Program-made: the position numbers and the translations under genes
The notes under the pieces: model-generated
What the model was told of the DNA's origin: nothing
What the model saw: the letters and a program-made list of their open reading frames with translations, nothing else
Database searches by the model: none
Source of the DNA: Chitinophaga tropicalis
Lineage (GTDB): Bacteria; Bacteroidota; Bacteroidia; Chitinophagales; Chitinophagaceae
Assembly (NCBI RefSeq): GCF_009758205.1
Contig: NZ_WRXN01000006.1
Location: 372,001-436,000, forward strand
Direction of reading: 5' to 3'
Length of the DNA stretch: 64,000 bases
Part shown: positions 52,133 to 60,825 of the stretch, piece by piece
Numbering within the stretch: position 1 is the first letter of the stretch
Layout: every line of letters begins with the position of its first letter

Positions 52133-55047
52133 GAAGAAAACCACATATAGGGCTTTTATGCCTCTTGTTGTCAGCACTGTTGTCCCGGGCCCAGTACCCG
52201 GTACAACAGCTCATCGGGCAGTCCACAGCAGTACAACCCGTTATGAAGGCTTATAGCTTTGATCTGAAAGATATACGCCTGCTGGACAGCCGTTTTAAAG
52301 ACAATATGACCCGGGAAGGAAGATGGCTGCTCGCATTGCCCAATGAAAGGCTCATACATAGTTTCAGGGTGAATGCCGGCATGCTGACAGACAAGAAGGA
52401 CGGCAAGACCAAAATGCCGGAACCACTGGGAGGCTGGGAAGCCCTGGACATGGAACTACGCGGCCACAGCATAGGCCATATCCTCTCAGGCCTTGCATTA
52501 CAGTATGCCTCCACAGGCAATGAAGCATTTAAGAAGAAGAGCGACAGCCTGGTAACTTCCCTGGCTGAAGTACAGAAAGCACTGGGCCAGGATGGCTATC
52601 TCAGCGCCTATCCCCGGTATTATATAGACAGGAATATTGCAGGAAAAGCAGTATGGGCGCCCTGGTATACACTGCATAAAATATTTGCAGGGTTGATAGA
52701 CACCTACAGCCTTACAGGCAACCCCCAGGCACTGGAGATCCTGAACGGAATGGCCGGCTGGGCGTACAATAAACTGGCAACGCTTAGCTCTCAGCAACTG
52801 GCAGGTATGCTGAAAAATGAATACGGTGGAATGAATGAGGCTTTCTATAACCTTTATGCCATCACCGGCAACCCGCAGCATCTCGAACTGGCCAGGCTTT
52901 TTTATCATCATGCCGCTTTAGACCCGCTTGCAGAACAGGAAGACAGGCTCAATAAACTACATGCTAATACCATTATCCCCAAAATAACAGGAGAGGCCAG
53001 GAATTATGAGCTGACAGGTAATGAGAAAGGCAAACAGATAGCTACTTATTTCTGGAATGAGGTAGTAGCGCAACACACTTATGCAATTGGCAGCAACAGT
53101 GATCATGAACATTTTTTTGGACCGGGAAAGATAGCAGCTCACCTGACCGGTTATACAGGAGAGACCTGTAATACCTACAACATGCTGAAAATTACCCGGC
53201 ACCTGTTTTGCTGGTATGCAAAAGCATTGTACGCAGATTATTATGAACAGGCGCTGTACAATCATATATTAGGACAACAGGACCCCGCTACCGGTATGGT
53301 ATGTTATTTTACTCCCATGCTGGCCGGCGCATACAGGCTGTACAGCACATATGACAGGTCTTTCTGGTGCTGCGTTGGGTCAGGGTTTGAAAGTCACTCG
53401 AAATATGCAGAAGCCATCTATTACCATGATGGAAAAGGAATTTATATCAACCTGTTCATCCCTTCCGTTTTAACCTGGAAAGAAAAGGGTATTACCCTTA
53501 CCCAGGAAACAAAGTTCCCTGAAACAGCTACCACTCAGTTCACCATCAGCAGTAATGCTCCTGTAGATGTGCCTCTCTATATCCGTTATCCTGCCTGGGC
53601 AAAAGATGGCGCTGAAGTAAAGATCAATGGCAGGAATATAAAACAGTACAATAAGCCTGGAAATTATATAGTATTGAACCGGAAATGGAAGAACGGAGAT
53701 AAGATAGAAGTGACCTATCCTATGTCGCTCAGGCTGGTGAAAGCCCCTGATGATAGTACAAAAGCTGCCATCGCTTACGGGCCGGTAGTATTGGCAGGGA
53801 AGATGGGAACACAGGATATGCCCGCGCCTTTTCACGATCCGGCAGATCCCTACCAGTATTACAATTACGATTATAAAGTTCCTGCAACACTGGTACACAG
53901 CCTGGACCCGGCACAGATCAGACCTGTCAACGGCAGCCCGCTCACGTTCACCACAAAAGGTATCACCCTGGTACCATATTACAACCTGCATCATGAACGG
54001 TATGTGGTTTACTGGGACCTGGAAAAAGCCACAGCACAGGCAACGCATAAATACGATTTCACACCTGTAGAAAAGAAAGTACAGGGCTGGATAGACAGCA
54101 GCTATTATCCCGGAGCCGGGGTGATCATTGCAAAGGATAACAGGGTCATCTATGAACATTACTTTGGCAGCTATCAGCCGGGTACGGTAGCTTATATCGC
54201 TTCTGCCGGCAAATGGCTGGCGGCAGCTGCCATTGCCGCTGTGGTGGATGAAGGCAGATTATCCTGGAATGATAAAGTAAGGAAATGGTTGCCGGAGTTT
54301 AAGGACGGAAAAGGAGAAGCCACCCTGGCGCAATTACTTTCCCACACGGCCGGCTATCCGGACTATCAGCCTGAAGGCAGGAGACCGGATAATTACCAGT
54401 CGCTCGAAGAGTCAGTAGCTCATATCGTTTCATTACCTGCAGATACTGCTCCCGGCGCTGTCTTCCATTACGGCGGACTGGCCATGCAGGTAGCAGGGCG
54501 TATGGCGGAGCTGGCCACAGGCAAACAGTGGGAAACTATTTTCCAGGAGAAAATAGCAATACCGCTGGGTATGAAAGACACTCATTTCACACCGGTAGAT
54601 GAAACCCCCGGGCATAATCCCATGATAGGTGGAGGCGCACGTTGTACACTGAGGGACTATGCCGCTTTCCTGTCTATGATATCGGGGGACGGAGTGTATA
54701 AAGGCAAACGGGTCCTTTCTGAACAGGCTGTTAAAGTGATGCAGGCAGACCATACCGGTAAGGCATATGTGAAATATGGAGAGTTTGTACACAATGCAAG
54801 ACATACAAGCAGGAATGACATATACGGATTGGGAGAATGGAGAGAAGAGGTCTGTGCAAACAATGAAGCTGTGTTGATCAGCAGCCCTGGTTGGGCAGGC
54901 GCTTATCCATGGATAGATAAAACAAATAATACCTACGGGTTCATCCTGGCACGTATAAATACAGAAAATGCCGGTAAAACAGGCTTTTCTTCCTTTTATG
55001 CCGGTTCGCAATTACCTGTGATGGTCAGACAGATACTGGAATTTTAA
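52126..55047 (+). CDS. GH127 beta-L-arabinofuranosidase fused to a beta-lactamase-type serine hydrolase
   Basis: A 973-residue exported two-domain enzyme. The start at 52126 follows GAAGG and overlaps the SusD stop; it leads into a signal peptide (LLCLLLSALLSRAQ). The GH127 part (about 45-620) keeps the zinc-thiolate site: E346 and C348 in GETCNTYN, and C415/C416 in SFWCCVGSGFESHSKYAEAIYY. The C-terminal part (about 645-970) is a class C beta-lactamase / family VIII esterase domain with S693-x-x-K696 (SAGK), a YGG variant of the YxN motif at 782 and PGWAGAYPW near the end. It may remove arabinofuranose and an ester group from one substrate. Confidence 0.85.
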   Translation: MVRRKPHIGLLCLLLSALLSRAQYPVQQLIGQSTAVQPVMKAYSFDLKDIRLLDSRFKDNMTREGRWLLALPNERLIHSFRVNAGMLTDKKDGKTKMPEPLGGWEALDMELRGHSIGHILSGLALQYASTGNEAFKKKSDSLVTSLAEVQKALGQDGYLSAYPRYYIDRNIAGKAVWAPWYTLHKIFAGLIDTYSLTGNPQALEILNGMAGWAYNKLATLSSQQLAGMLKNEYGGMNEAFYNLYAITGNPQHLELARLFYHHAALDPLAEQEDRLNKLHANTIIPKITGEARNYELTGNEKGKQIATYFWNEVVAQHTYAIGSNSDHEHFFGPGKIAAHLTGYTGETCNTYNMLKITRHLFCWYAKALYADYYEQALYNHILGQQDPATGMVCYFTPMLAGAYRLYSTYDRSFWCCVGSGFESHSKYAEAIYYHDGKGIYINLFIPSVLTWKEKGITLTQETKFPETATTQFTISSNAPVDVPLYIRYPAWAKDGAEVKINGRNIKQYNKPGNYIVLNRKWKNGDKIEVTYPMSLRLVKAPDDSTKAAIAYGPVVLAGKMGTQDMPAPFHDPADPYQYYNYDYKVPATLVHSLDPAQIRPVNGSPLTFTTKGITLVPYYNLHHERYVVYWDLEKATAQATHKYDFTPVEKKVQGWIDSSYYPGAGVIIAKDNRVIYEHYFGSYQPGTVAYIASAGKWLAAAAIAAVVDEGRLSWNDKVRKWLPEFKDGKGEATLAQLLSHTAGYPDYQPEGRRPDNYQSLEESVAHIVSLPADTAPGAVFHYGGLAMQVAGRMAELATGKQWETIFQEKIAIPLGMKDTHFTPVDETPGHNPMIGGGARCTLRDYAAFLSMISGDGVYKGKRVLSEQAVKVMQADHTGKAYVKYGEFVHNARHTSRNDIYGLGEWREEVCANNEAVLISSPGWAGAYPWIDKTNNTYGFILARINTENAGKTGFSSFYAGSQLPVMVRQILEF

Positions 55048-55059
55048 AAACACAAATTG

Positions 55060-56967
55060 ATGACTAAGTATTGGTTTTACGGTTTTTTATGTTTACTTTT
55101 TTCGTCGCTTAGTAACAACGTTATGTCCCGGCAGGTGACAGACAGTACAGGTGTGATACTGGAATCGCCGGATAAAAAACTCAGGATACAGTTTTTTCAG
55201 CGCGAAGATGCCGCTCACCACAAAACAATGTATTACCACGTTTTCCATAATAACAGAGAAGTGATCCATGAATCCGCCCTGGATATCCAATTGGATAACC
55301 ATTTGTCTGAAAGCGCCATGGCGCTGAAGATAGACAGGCATGCGCGCTGGTGTGAGAACCTGGTTGTAAGAAAGAAAACTGCCTGGACAAAAGATACCAC
55401 CTGGAAACCCGTTTACGGAGAACGCAGTACCATACATGACCACTACAATGCAGTTACCATAGAACTGGTGAAAGACGATAATCCTGATTATGTAATGCAG
55501 GTAGAGCTGCGTGCATATAACGCAGGTGTAGCTTTCCGTTACTTCTTCCCGGAACATCCCAAAGGAAGTTATTACCGCGTTACAGCAGAGAACACCGAGT
55601 TCTCCCTGCCGGAAGGCACTATGGCATGGTATGCCGGCTGGGCGCAGGCGCCTTATCATCTGCTGCCACTACAGCAATGGCCGGACGAAAGTGAACGCCC
55701 CCTTACCCTGCAGCTGCCCGGCGGCAAATGGGCCTGTCTGGCAGAAGCCGGGCTGACAGATTATTCCCGCACCAAATTTAAACTCAGTAAAGATAAACCC
55801 AATACCATCCTCACAGCAATGCACGACCCGGCCGATCTTGTATCACCGGTAGGCACACCCTGGCGCGTTATTATGATAGCAGACACACCCGGACAGCTGG
55901 TAGAGAATAACGATATCATCCTCAACCTGAATGCGCCTTCCCGTATTGCTGATCCAAAATGGATCAAACCCGGCAAGATCATGCGTGAAATGACACTTAC
56001 CATGGATGGCGCCAGGGCCGTGATAGATTTTGCTTCAGCACATGGTATGCAATATCTGCTGTTTGACTGGAAATGGTATGGCCCTGCTTTTACATTCACT
56101 TCAGATGCTACCAAAGTAGTAGCCCCGCTGGATATGCCCGCCCTCGTGGAATATGGTAAACAGAAAGGCATTGGCATCTGGCTGTATGTTAATCAGCAGG
56201 CGCTGATGGCACAACAGGACAGCCTCTTCACGGTTTTCCACCGCTGGGGCATAAAAGGAGTGAAGTTCGGCTTCGTGCAGGTAGGCTCCCACCGCTGGAC
56301 AGTATGGCTGCAGGAAGCCATCAGAAAGGCTGCAGAGAACCAGATCATGGTAAATGTACATGACGATTACCGCCCTACGGGTGAGCAGCGTACCTGGCCC
56401 AATTTAATGACAGCCGAAGGTATCCGCGGAAATGAAGAGATGCCGGATGCCACACATAATACCGTATTACCTTTTACCCGTTTTATCAGCGGCGCGGCAG
56501 ATTATACGCTCTGTTACTATGATAAGCGGATCAAAACAACACATGCCCATCAGCTGGCACTGGCGGCTGTTTATTATAGTCCCATACAGACCCTCTTCTG
56601 GTATGATAAACCTGCTTTTTCTCAAAACGAGCCCGAACTTGAATTCTGGGAAAAGGTCCCGGTAAACTGGGATGAGACAAGAGTGTTGCAGGGAGCGCCG
56701 GGGGAATATGTCTGCACAGCCCGCAGGTCCGGGAATGACTGGTATGTTGGAACAATTACCAACAATAATGCCCGGCAGGTGAAGGTTGCATTGGATTTTC
56801 TGCAGCCGGGAAAAAAATACACGGCCTGTATCTATTCTGACGATGCAGCTGTCAATACTGCTACGCATGTACGCATTGACAAACGTAGCGTTACATCATC
56901 CGCAGTGCTGGATGTAAAGCTGCAGCCATCCGGCGGACAGGCCATCAGGATCACAGCAATACAATAA
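55060..56967 (+). CDS. GH97 family alpha-glycosidase
   Basis: A 635-residue exported enzyme. ATG at 55060 was preferred to a TTG 3 nt earlier. The N-terminal beta-sandwich (30-290: SPDKKLRIQFFQ ... YRFFPEHPKGSYYRVTAENTEFSLPEG) precedes the TIM barrel (300-560: QYLLFDWKWYGPAFTF, IGIWLYVNQQALM, NVHDDYRPTGEQRTWPN, TAEGIRGNEE), with a final beta domain. The strand that carries the nucleophilic aspartate in retaining GH97 members reads KFGFVQ with glycine near residue 404, which points to an inverting enzyme using glutamates. It cleaves terminal alpha-glucosyl or alpha-galactosyl links. It lies 12 nt after the GH127 gene. Confidence 0.87.
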   Translation: MTKYWFYGFLCLLFSSLSNNVMSRQVTDSTGVILESPDKKLRIQFFQREDAAHHKTMYYHVFHNNREVIHESALDIQLDNHLSESAMALKIDRHARWCENLVVRKKTAWTKDTTWKPVYGERSTIHDHYNAVTIELVKDDNPDYVMQVELRAYNAGVAFRYFFPEHPKGSYYRVTAENTEFSLPEGTMAWYAGWAQAPYHLLPLQQWPDESERPLTLQLPGGKWACLAEAGLTDYSRTKFKLSKDKPNTILTAMHDPADLVSPVGTPWRVIMIADTPGQLVENNDIILNLNAPSRIADPKWIKPGKIMREMTLTMDGARAVIDFASAHGMQYLLFDWKWYGPAFTFTSDATKVVAPLDMPALVEYGKQKGIGIWLYVNQQALMAQQDSLFTVFHRWGIKGVKFGFVQVGSHRWTVWLQEAIRKAAENQIMVNVHDDYRPTGEQRTWPNLMTAEGIRGNEEMPDATHNTVLPFTRFISGAADYTLCYYDKRIKTTHAHQLALAAVYYSPIQTLFWYDKPAFSQNEPELEFWEKVPVNWDETRVLQGAPGEYVCTARRSGNDWYVGTITNNNARQVKVALDFLQPGKKYTACIYSDDAAVNTATHVRIDKRSVTSSAVLDVKLQPSGGQAIRITAIQ

Positions 56968-56982
56968 ATCAACTGAATAAAC

Positions 56983-58299
56983 ATGTTCTCTTATCCTGTT
57001 AGAATAGCACTGATCGCAGCACTGGGCGGATTCCTGTTCGGTTTTGAAACAGCGGTGATCTCCGGTGCAGAAAAGATCATACAGCAGTTATGGTCGCTCA
57101 ATTCCTTCTGGCAAGGCTTTACGGTGGCCTCCAGCCTGATAGGCACCGTAATCGGCTCTTTAGTGGTAGGTACGCCGGCTAAGACCTATGGCCGTAAAAA
57201 AGTATTACAGACCATTGCCGTTATTTATCTCATATCTGCTATCGGATGCGCGTCTATCTCCGCCTGGCTGCTATTTGTACTGTTCCGCTTTATGGGCGGT
57301 ATAGCAGTAGGCGCCTCTTCTGTAGTAGGGCCTATGTATATCTCAGAAATAGCTCCGGCGCATTTGCGCGGTCGTCTGGCAGGTTCCTTCCAGCTCAATA
57401 TAGTAGGCGGTATCTTCATTGCCTATCTTACCAACTTCCTCTTTGTAGGATTGGGAGATGACGCCTGGCGCTGGATGCTGGGTATCATGATGGTACCTGC
57501 CGGGTTGTTCTGGCTACTGCTGCGCACTATTCCTGAAAGCCCCCGCTGGCTTATACTGAATAACAGGGAAGCTGAAGCCATACCTATCCTGCGTAAACTG
57601 GAGGAAACAGATGTGGAAAAAGCCATCCGCTCCATCCGTGAATCAGTAAAAACACATGAAGAAAGGCTGTTCCAGCCAAGATATGCCAAACCGGTGCTGT
57701 ATGCCGTGTTGCTGGCTATGTTCAACCAGCTGGCCGGCATCAATGCCATACTATATTACGCCCCGCGGATTTTTGAGCTGGCCGGTTTCAGCGCTGAAAA
57801 GGCTTTCCTGCAGCCGGTTTATATTGGCGCAGCTAACCTGCTGTTCACCCTGCTGGCTATGACCGTAATAGATAAGTTTGGCCGTAAAACATTACTGCTG
57901 ATAGGTTCTGTTGGCATGATCATATTCCTGGCACTGACCGCCTATGCCTTCCGCGATCCGGCTACCCTGGGTGGAAATGTACTGGTGTACCTGATCGGCT
58001 ATATTGCATTCTTTGCTTTCTCACAGGGAGCAGTGATATGGGTGTTCATCTCAGAGATCTTCCCGAATACGGTACGGTCACAAGGCGGTTCATTGGGTAG
58101 TTTTACCCATTGGATCATGGCCGCCATTATTTCCTGGACCTTCCCTATAATAGTAGAAAGCAGCAGGCTGGGCGGTTTTTACTCCTTTATATTTTATAGC
58201 GGAATGATGCTGCTGCAGCTACTGTTTATCTGGAAGATCATGCCGGAAACCAAAGGCAGATCGCTGGAAGATATTCAGAAAGATCTTGGAATTGAATAA
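56983..58299 (+). CDS. MFS sugar porter (xylose/arabinose-type)
   Basis: A 438-residue inner-membrane transporter with about twelve helices. Sugar-porter marks are present: FGFETAVISGAEKII near the start, GRKKVLQTIAVIYLISAIGC, RFMGGIAVGASSVVGPMYISEIAPAHLRGRLAGSFQL, PESPRWLI, QLAGINAILYYAPRIFELAGF, DKFGRKTLLLIG, and the end motif PETKGRSLEDIQKDL. It imports a monosaccharide by proton symport. It is the last gene of the SusC-SusD-GH127-GH97 operon (15-nt gap to GH97), so it likely carries the sugar that the pathway releases. Confidence 0.92.
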   Translation: MFSYPVRIALIAALGGFLFGFETAVISGAEKIIQQLWSLNSFWQGFTVASSLIGTVIGSLVVGTPAKTYGRKKVLQTIAVIYLISAIGCASISAWLLFVLFRFMGGIAVGASSVVGPMYISEIAPAHLRGRLAGSFQLNIVGGIFIAYLTNFLFVGLGDDAWRWMLGIMMVPAGLFWLLLRTIPESPRWLILNNREAEAIPILRKLEETDVEKAIRSIRESVKTHEERLFQPRYAKPVLYAVLLAMFNQLAGINAILYYAPRIFELAGFSAEKAFLQPVYIGAANLLFTLLAMTVIDKFGRKTLLLIGSVGMIIFLALTAYAFRDPATLGGNVLVYLIGYIAFFAFSQGAVIWVFISEIFPNTVRSQGGSLGSFTHWIMAAIISWTFPIIVESSRLGGFYSFIFYSGMMLLQLLFIWKIMPETKGRSLEDIQKDLGIE

Positions 58300-58326
58300 T
58301 ATTAACTGATTATCAATTGAATAATG

Positions 58327-58358
58327 AAAGGCTCCGTAAGTGCGGGGCCTTTTTTTTC
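58327..58358 (+). terminator. Rho-independent terminator of the sugar operon
   Basis: A 10-bp stem (AAAGGCTCCG / CGGGGCCTTT, one G-T pair) with a 6-nt loop and a following T run, 27 nt after the MFS stop codon. It closes the SusC-to-MFS transcript. Confidence 0.88.
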
Positions 58359-58449
58359 CGGTCATCCCAAAGTTGTACCCACTGCCGTTCTGCTTCATAT
58401 TATTTGCTTATTTTGAGCTTACGTAAAAACAAAATCAAACCAAACCAAA

Positions 58450-59583
58450 ATGCGAAAGACATTACTTATGGCCCTTTTAGTGAGCCCAGGCATATTGCTG
58501 GCCCAGAAAGGAAATTTTGTACTGAAAGGGAAGATCGGCAGCCTGAATGACCCTGCCAAACTACAGCTCATGTACCGTATTGATGGTAAGGAGATCAGAG
58601 ATTCTGCCACACTGAAAGACGGTGCTTTTGAATTTAAAGGCACAATTGATGGCCCTACCCAGGCAATGATGGTCTTAAAGCATCCCACCCCTTCTCTTAA
58701 CCCCAGGATGCGTGATGCCGTTATCTTTTATGTAGAAAAAGGTACTATCACTTTCAATAGCCCCGATTCACTGATGAAGGCTACCATCAAAGGCTCTCCC
58801 GTAAACGATGATGACAAACGTTTAAAGGATGCCTTAAAGCCGGTAGATAACATGTATATGGCGCTTAATGCAGAGTATATGGCTGCCAGTGAGGAAGATA
58901 GAAATTCGCCTGAATTCAGGGAGAAAATAGATGAGAAGGTAAATACCATCCGCGAGGAAGGAAAGAAACTGTACCTCGCATTCATAAAAGACAATCCTAA
59001 GTCAATTATCAGCCTGGATGCTTTACAGCAGTATTCAGGTGGTATGCCTGACAGGATAGGAGAGCTGGATACCTTATTCAGCGGCCTGGCTGCCAATGTG
59101 AAGAACAGTAAGAAAGGACAGGAATTTGGCAAATTGCTTAACAGCTGGAAACAGACAGCTATCGGTGCAGAAGCGCCGTTGTTTACACAGAACGATACAT
59201 TGGGCAACCCGGTAAGTCTGAAAGATTTCAGGGGGAAATATGTATTGGTTGATTTCTGGGCTTCCTGGTGTGGCCCTTGCCGTGCAGAGAACCCACATGT
59301 GGTGTCTGCTTTCAATAAGCATAAAGATAATAAATTCACTATCCTCAGCGTGTCCCTGGACCAGCCTAATGGTAAGGAGGCATGGCTGAAAGCCATTCAT
59401 AAAGATGGCCTAACGTGGACGCACGTTTCAGATCTGAAATTCTGGGATAATGAAGTAGCTAAGATGTATGGCATCAGGGGAGTGCCCATGAATTTCCTGC
59501 TGGACCCCGATGGTAAGATCGTAGCTAAGAACCTGAGAGGTGAGGAGCTGGATAAAAGGCTCACAGAGATACTGCCTCATTAA
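58450..59583 (+). CDS. TlpA-like thioredoxin with DUF4369 N-terminal domain
   Basis: A 377-residue exported protein (signal ending LLAQ). Residues 22-110 form a DUF4369-like beta domain (FVLKGKIGSLNDPAKLQLMYRIDGKEIRDSATLKDGAFEFKGTI), residues 115-235 a helical linker, and 238-377 an AhpC/TSA-thioredoxin domain with active site C274-GP-C277 (VDFWASWCGPCRAENPHV) and the cis-proline loop GIRGVPMNFLLD. It acts as a periplasmic thiol-disulfide reductase. Such proteins are common in Bacteroidota beside SusCD loci. It follows the MFS terminator so has its own promoter. Confidence 0.9.
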   Translation: MRKTLLMALLVSPGILLAQKGNFVLKGKIGSLNDPAKLQLMYRIDGKEIRDSATLKDGAFEFKGTIDGPTQAMMVLKHPTPSLNPRMRDAVIFYVEKGTITFNSPDSLMKATIKGSPVNDDDKRLKDALKPVDNMYMALNAEYMAASEEDRNSPEFREKIDEKVNTIREEGKKLYLAFIKDNPKSIISLDALQQYSGGMPDRIGELDTLFSGLAANVKNSKKGQEFGKLLNSWKQTAIGAEAPLFTQNDTLGNPVSLKDFRGKYVLVDFWASWCGPCRAENPHVVSAFNKHKDNKFTILSVSLDQPNGKEAWLKAIHKDGLTWTHVSDLKFWDNEVAKMYGIRGVPMNFLLDPDGKIVAKNLRGEELDKRLTEILPH

Positions 59584-59609
59584 GTAATGGCATATCAGTT
59601 TGAGTTTTT

Positions 59610-59680
59610 AGCCGGCCACAGGCCAAAAAATTCTCTCTTAGAAAAAATCGCTTTTGCCGAAGGCGAAAGCGATTTTTTCT
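59610..59680 (+). repeat. Two-hairpin intergenic repeat, copy 8
   Basis: AGCCGGCCACAGGCC (59610-59624), 15 nt, then a 19-bp stem with one G-T pair and a GAA loop (59640-59680), followed by GAACAATTT. It starts 27 nt after the TlpA-like stop and lies 62 nt before the cupin gene. Confidence 0.85.
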
Positions 59681-59742
59681 GAACAATTTATCGCCGTACT
59701 ACCTTTGGTGGTACGGCTTTTCTTATTTAGTATCTTTATCTC

Positions 59743-60075
59743 ATGAAGAAGGTATTTATTGCAGATAACGATATAGCCTGGGAAACGCCGGAGCCGGGTA
59801 TACGCCGTAAAGTAATGGCGCACGATGACAGGTTGATGCTTGTAAAAGTAGAGTTCCGGAAGGGAGCAATAGGCGCCCTGCATGAACATCATCATTCCCA
59901 GATCTCACATGTCGAAAGCGGGGTGTTTGAGATCACTATTGGTGGGGAAAAGAAAGTGCTGAGGGCAGGAGATGCGTATTATATTCCCCCTCACATGATC
60001 CATGGAGCACTTTGCCTGGAAGACGGGGTGCTGATAGATGTATTCAGTCCTCACCGGGAAGATTTTGTAAAATGA
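59743..60075 (+). CDS. Small cupin-domain protein
   Basis: A 110-residue single-domain cupin. Metal ligands of motif 1 are visible in GALHEHHHSQISHVESGVFEITIGG (several histidines plus the glutamate), and motif 2 in AGDAYYIPPHMIHGALCLEDG. It has no signal peptide. Members act as dioxygenases, isomerases or sugar-binding proteins; some in Bacteroidota are tied to uronate or pectin breakdown (KdgF-like), which would fit the locus, but the sequence alone does not settle this. Preceded by repeat copy 8 and followed 56 nt later by a ferritin gene. Confidence 0.85.
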   Translation: MKKVFIADNDIAWETPEPGIRRKVMAHDDRLMLVKVEFRKGAIGALHEHHHSQISHVESGVFEITIGGEKKVLRAGDAYYIPPHMIHGALCLEDGVLIDVFSPHREDFVK

Positions 60076-60131
60076 TTTAATTATCGTCTATTTATATTAC
60101 ACTTATCTCTTTACACTTAAAAGCAAGCTAT

Positions 60132-60629
60132 ATGTTGTCAAAAAGAATGCAGGAGGCGCTGAATGGCCAGGTCTTGATGGAAGCGCAATCCTCCCAGGCT
60201 TACCTGGCGATGGGCAGCTGGGCAGATATTCAGCCTGGTTTGAAAGGAGTTACCAAATTCTTCTTCAAACACAGCGATGAAGAAAGAATGCACATGCTGA
60301 AACTCATCCACTACATCAATGAAAGAGGAGGTTTTGCCATTGTTCCCGCACTGGCACAGCCTGTACTGACCTTCGTGTCCCTGAAAAAGGCTTTTGAAGA
60401 ACTGTTTGCCCATGAAGTGAAGGTGAGTGAAGGTATTAACGAATTGGTAGACATCGCTTTACAGGAAAAAGACTATGCTACCCACAACTTCCTGCAGTGG
60501 TATGTGAACGAACAGATAGAGGAAGAGCGCCTGGCACGCGAGTGTAATGACAAACTGGAGCTGATCGGAGATGATAAAAGTGGTCTCTACCTGTTTGACA
60601 GGGATATTATGTTTATGGAACAGCAATAA
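60132..60629 (+). CDS. Non-heme ferritin
   Basis: A 165-residue four-helix bundle iron-storage protein. Ferroxidase residues appear as E20 (MEAQSSQAYLAMGSWAD), E53 and H56 (HSDEERMHMLKLIHYINERGG), E97 region (FAHEVKVSEGINELVDIA) and Q130 region (FLQWYVNEQIEEE). The C-terminal helix LYLFDRDIMFM is typical of bacterial FtnA. It oxidises and stores iron as 24-mers in the cytoplasm. A strong terminator follows, so the gene is a single transcript or shares one with the cupin. Confidence 0.93.
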   Translation: MLSKRMQEALNGQVLMEAQSSQAYLAMGSWADIQPGLKGVTKFFFKHSDEERMHMLKLIHYINERGGFAIVPALAQPVLTFVSLKKAFEELFAHEVKVSEGINELVDIALQEKDYATHNFLQWYVNEQIEEERLARECNDKLELIGDDKSGLYLFDRDIMFMEQQ

Positions 60630-60647
60630 CTGATTGAAAATTAATTT

Positions 60648-60684
60648 AAAAAGGCCCTTTCCGCACCGCGGAAAGGGCCTTTTT
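60648..60684 (+). terminator. Rho-independent terminator after the ferritin gene
   Basis: A 17-bp perfect stem (five A-T pairs, then GGCCCTTTCCGC) with an ACC loop and T5 on the 3' side starts 18 nt after the ferritin stop codon. Confidence 0.92.
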
Positions 60685-60825
60685 ATTTCCAGCCGCTCCG
60701 GCATTAATTTTCGTAATAAATTGTAGATAATATATATTATAAATAATTAATTCAGAAAGATTTATTATTTTTATTTGCCATATACTTTTACTACATTGCC
60801 GTCTGAAATATAATGAAAAGTTAGA

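Noticed and set aside
58317-58550. A 77-codon frame crossing the terminator after the MFS gene
   Set aside because: It spans a strong terminator and the start of the TlpA-like gene in another frame; chance frame.
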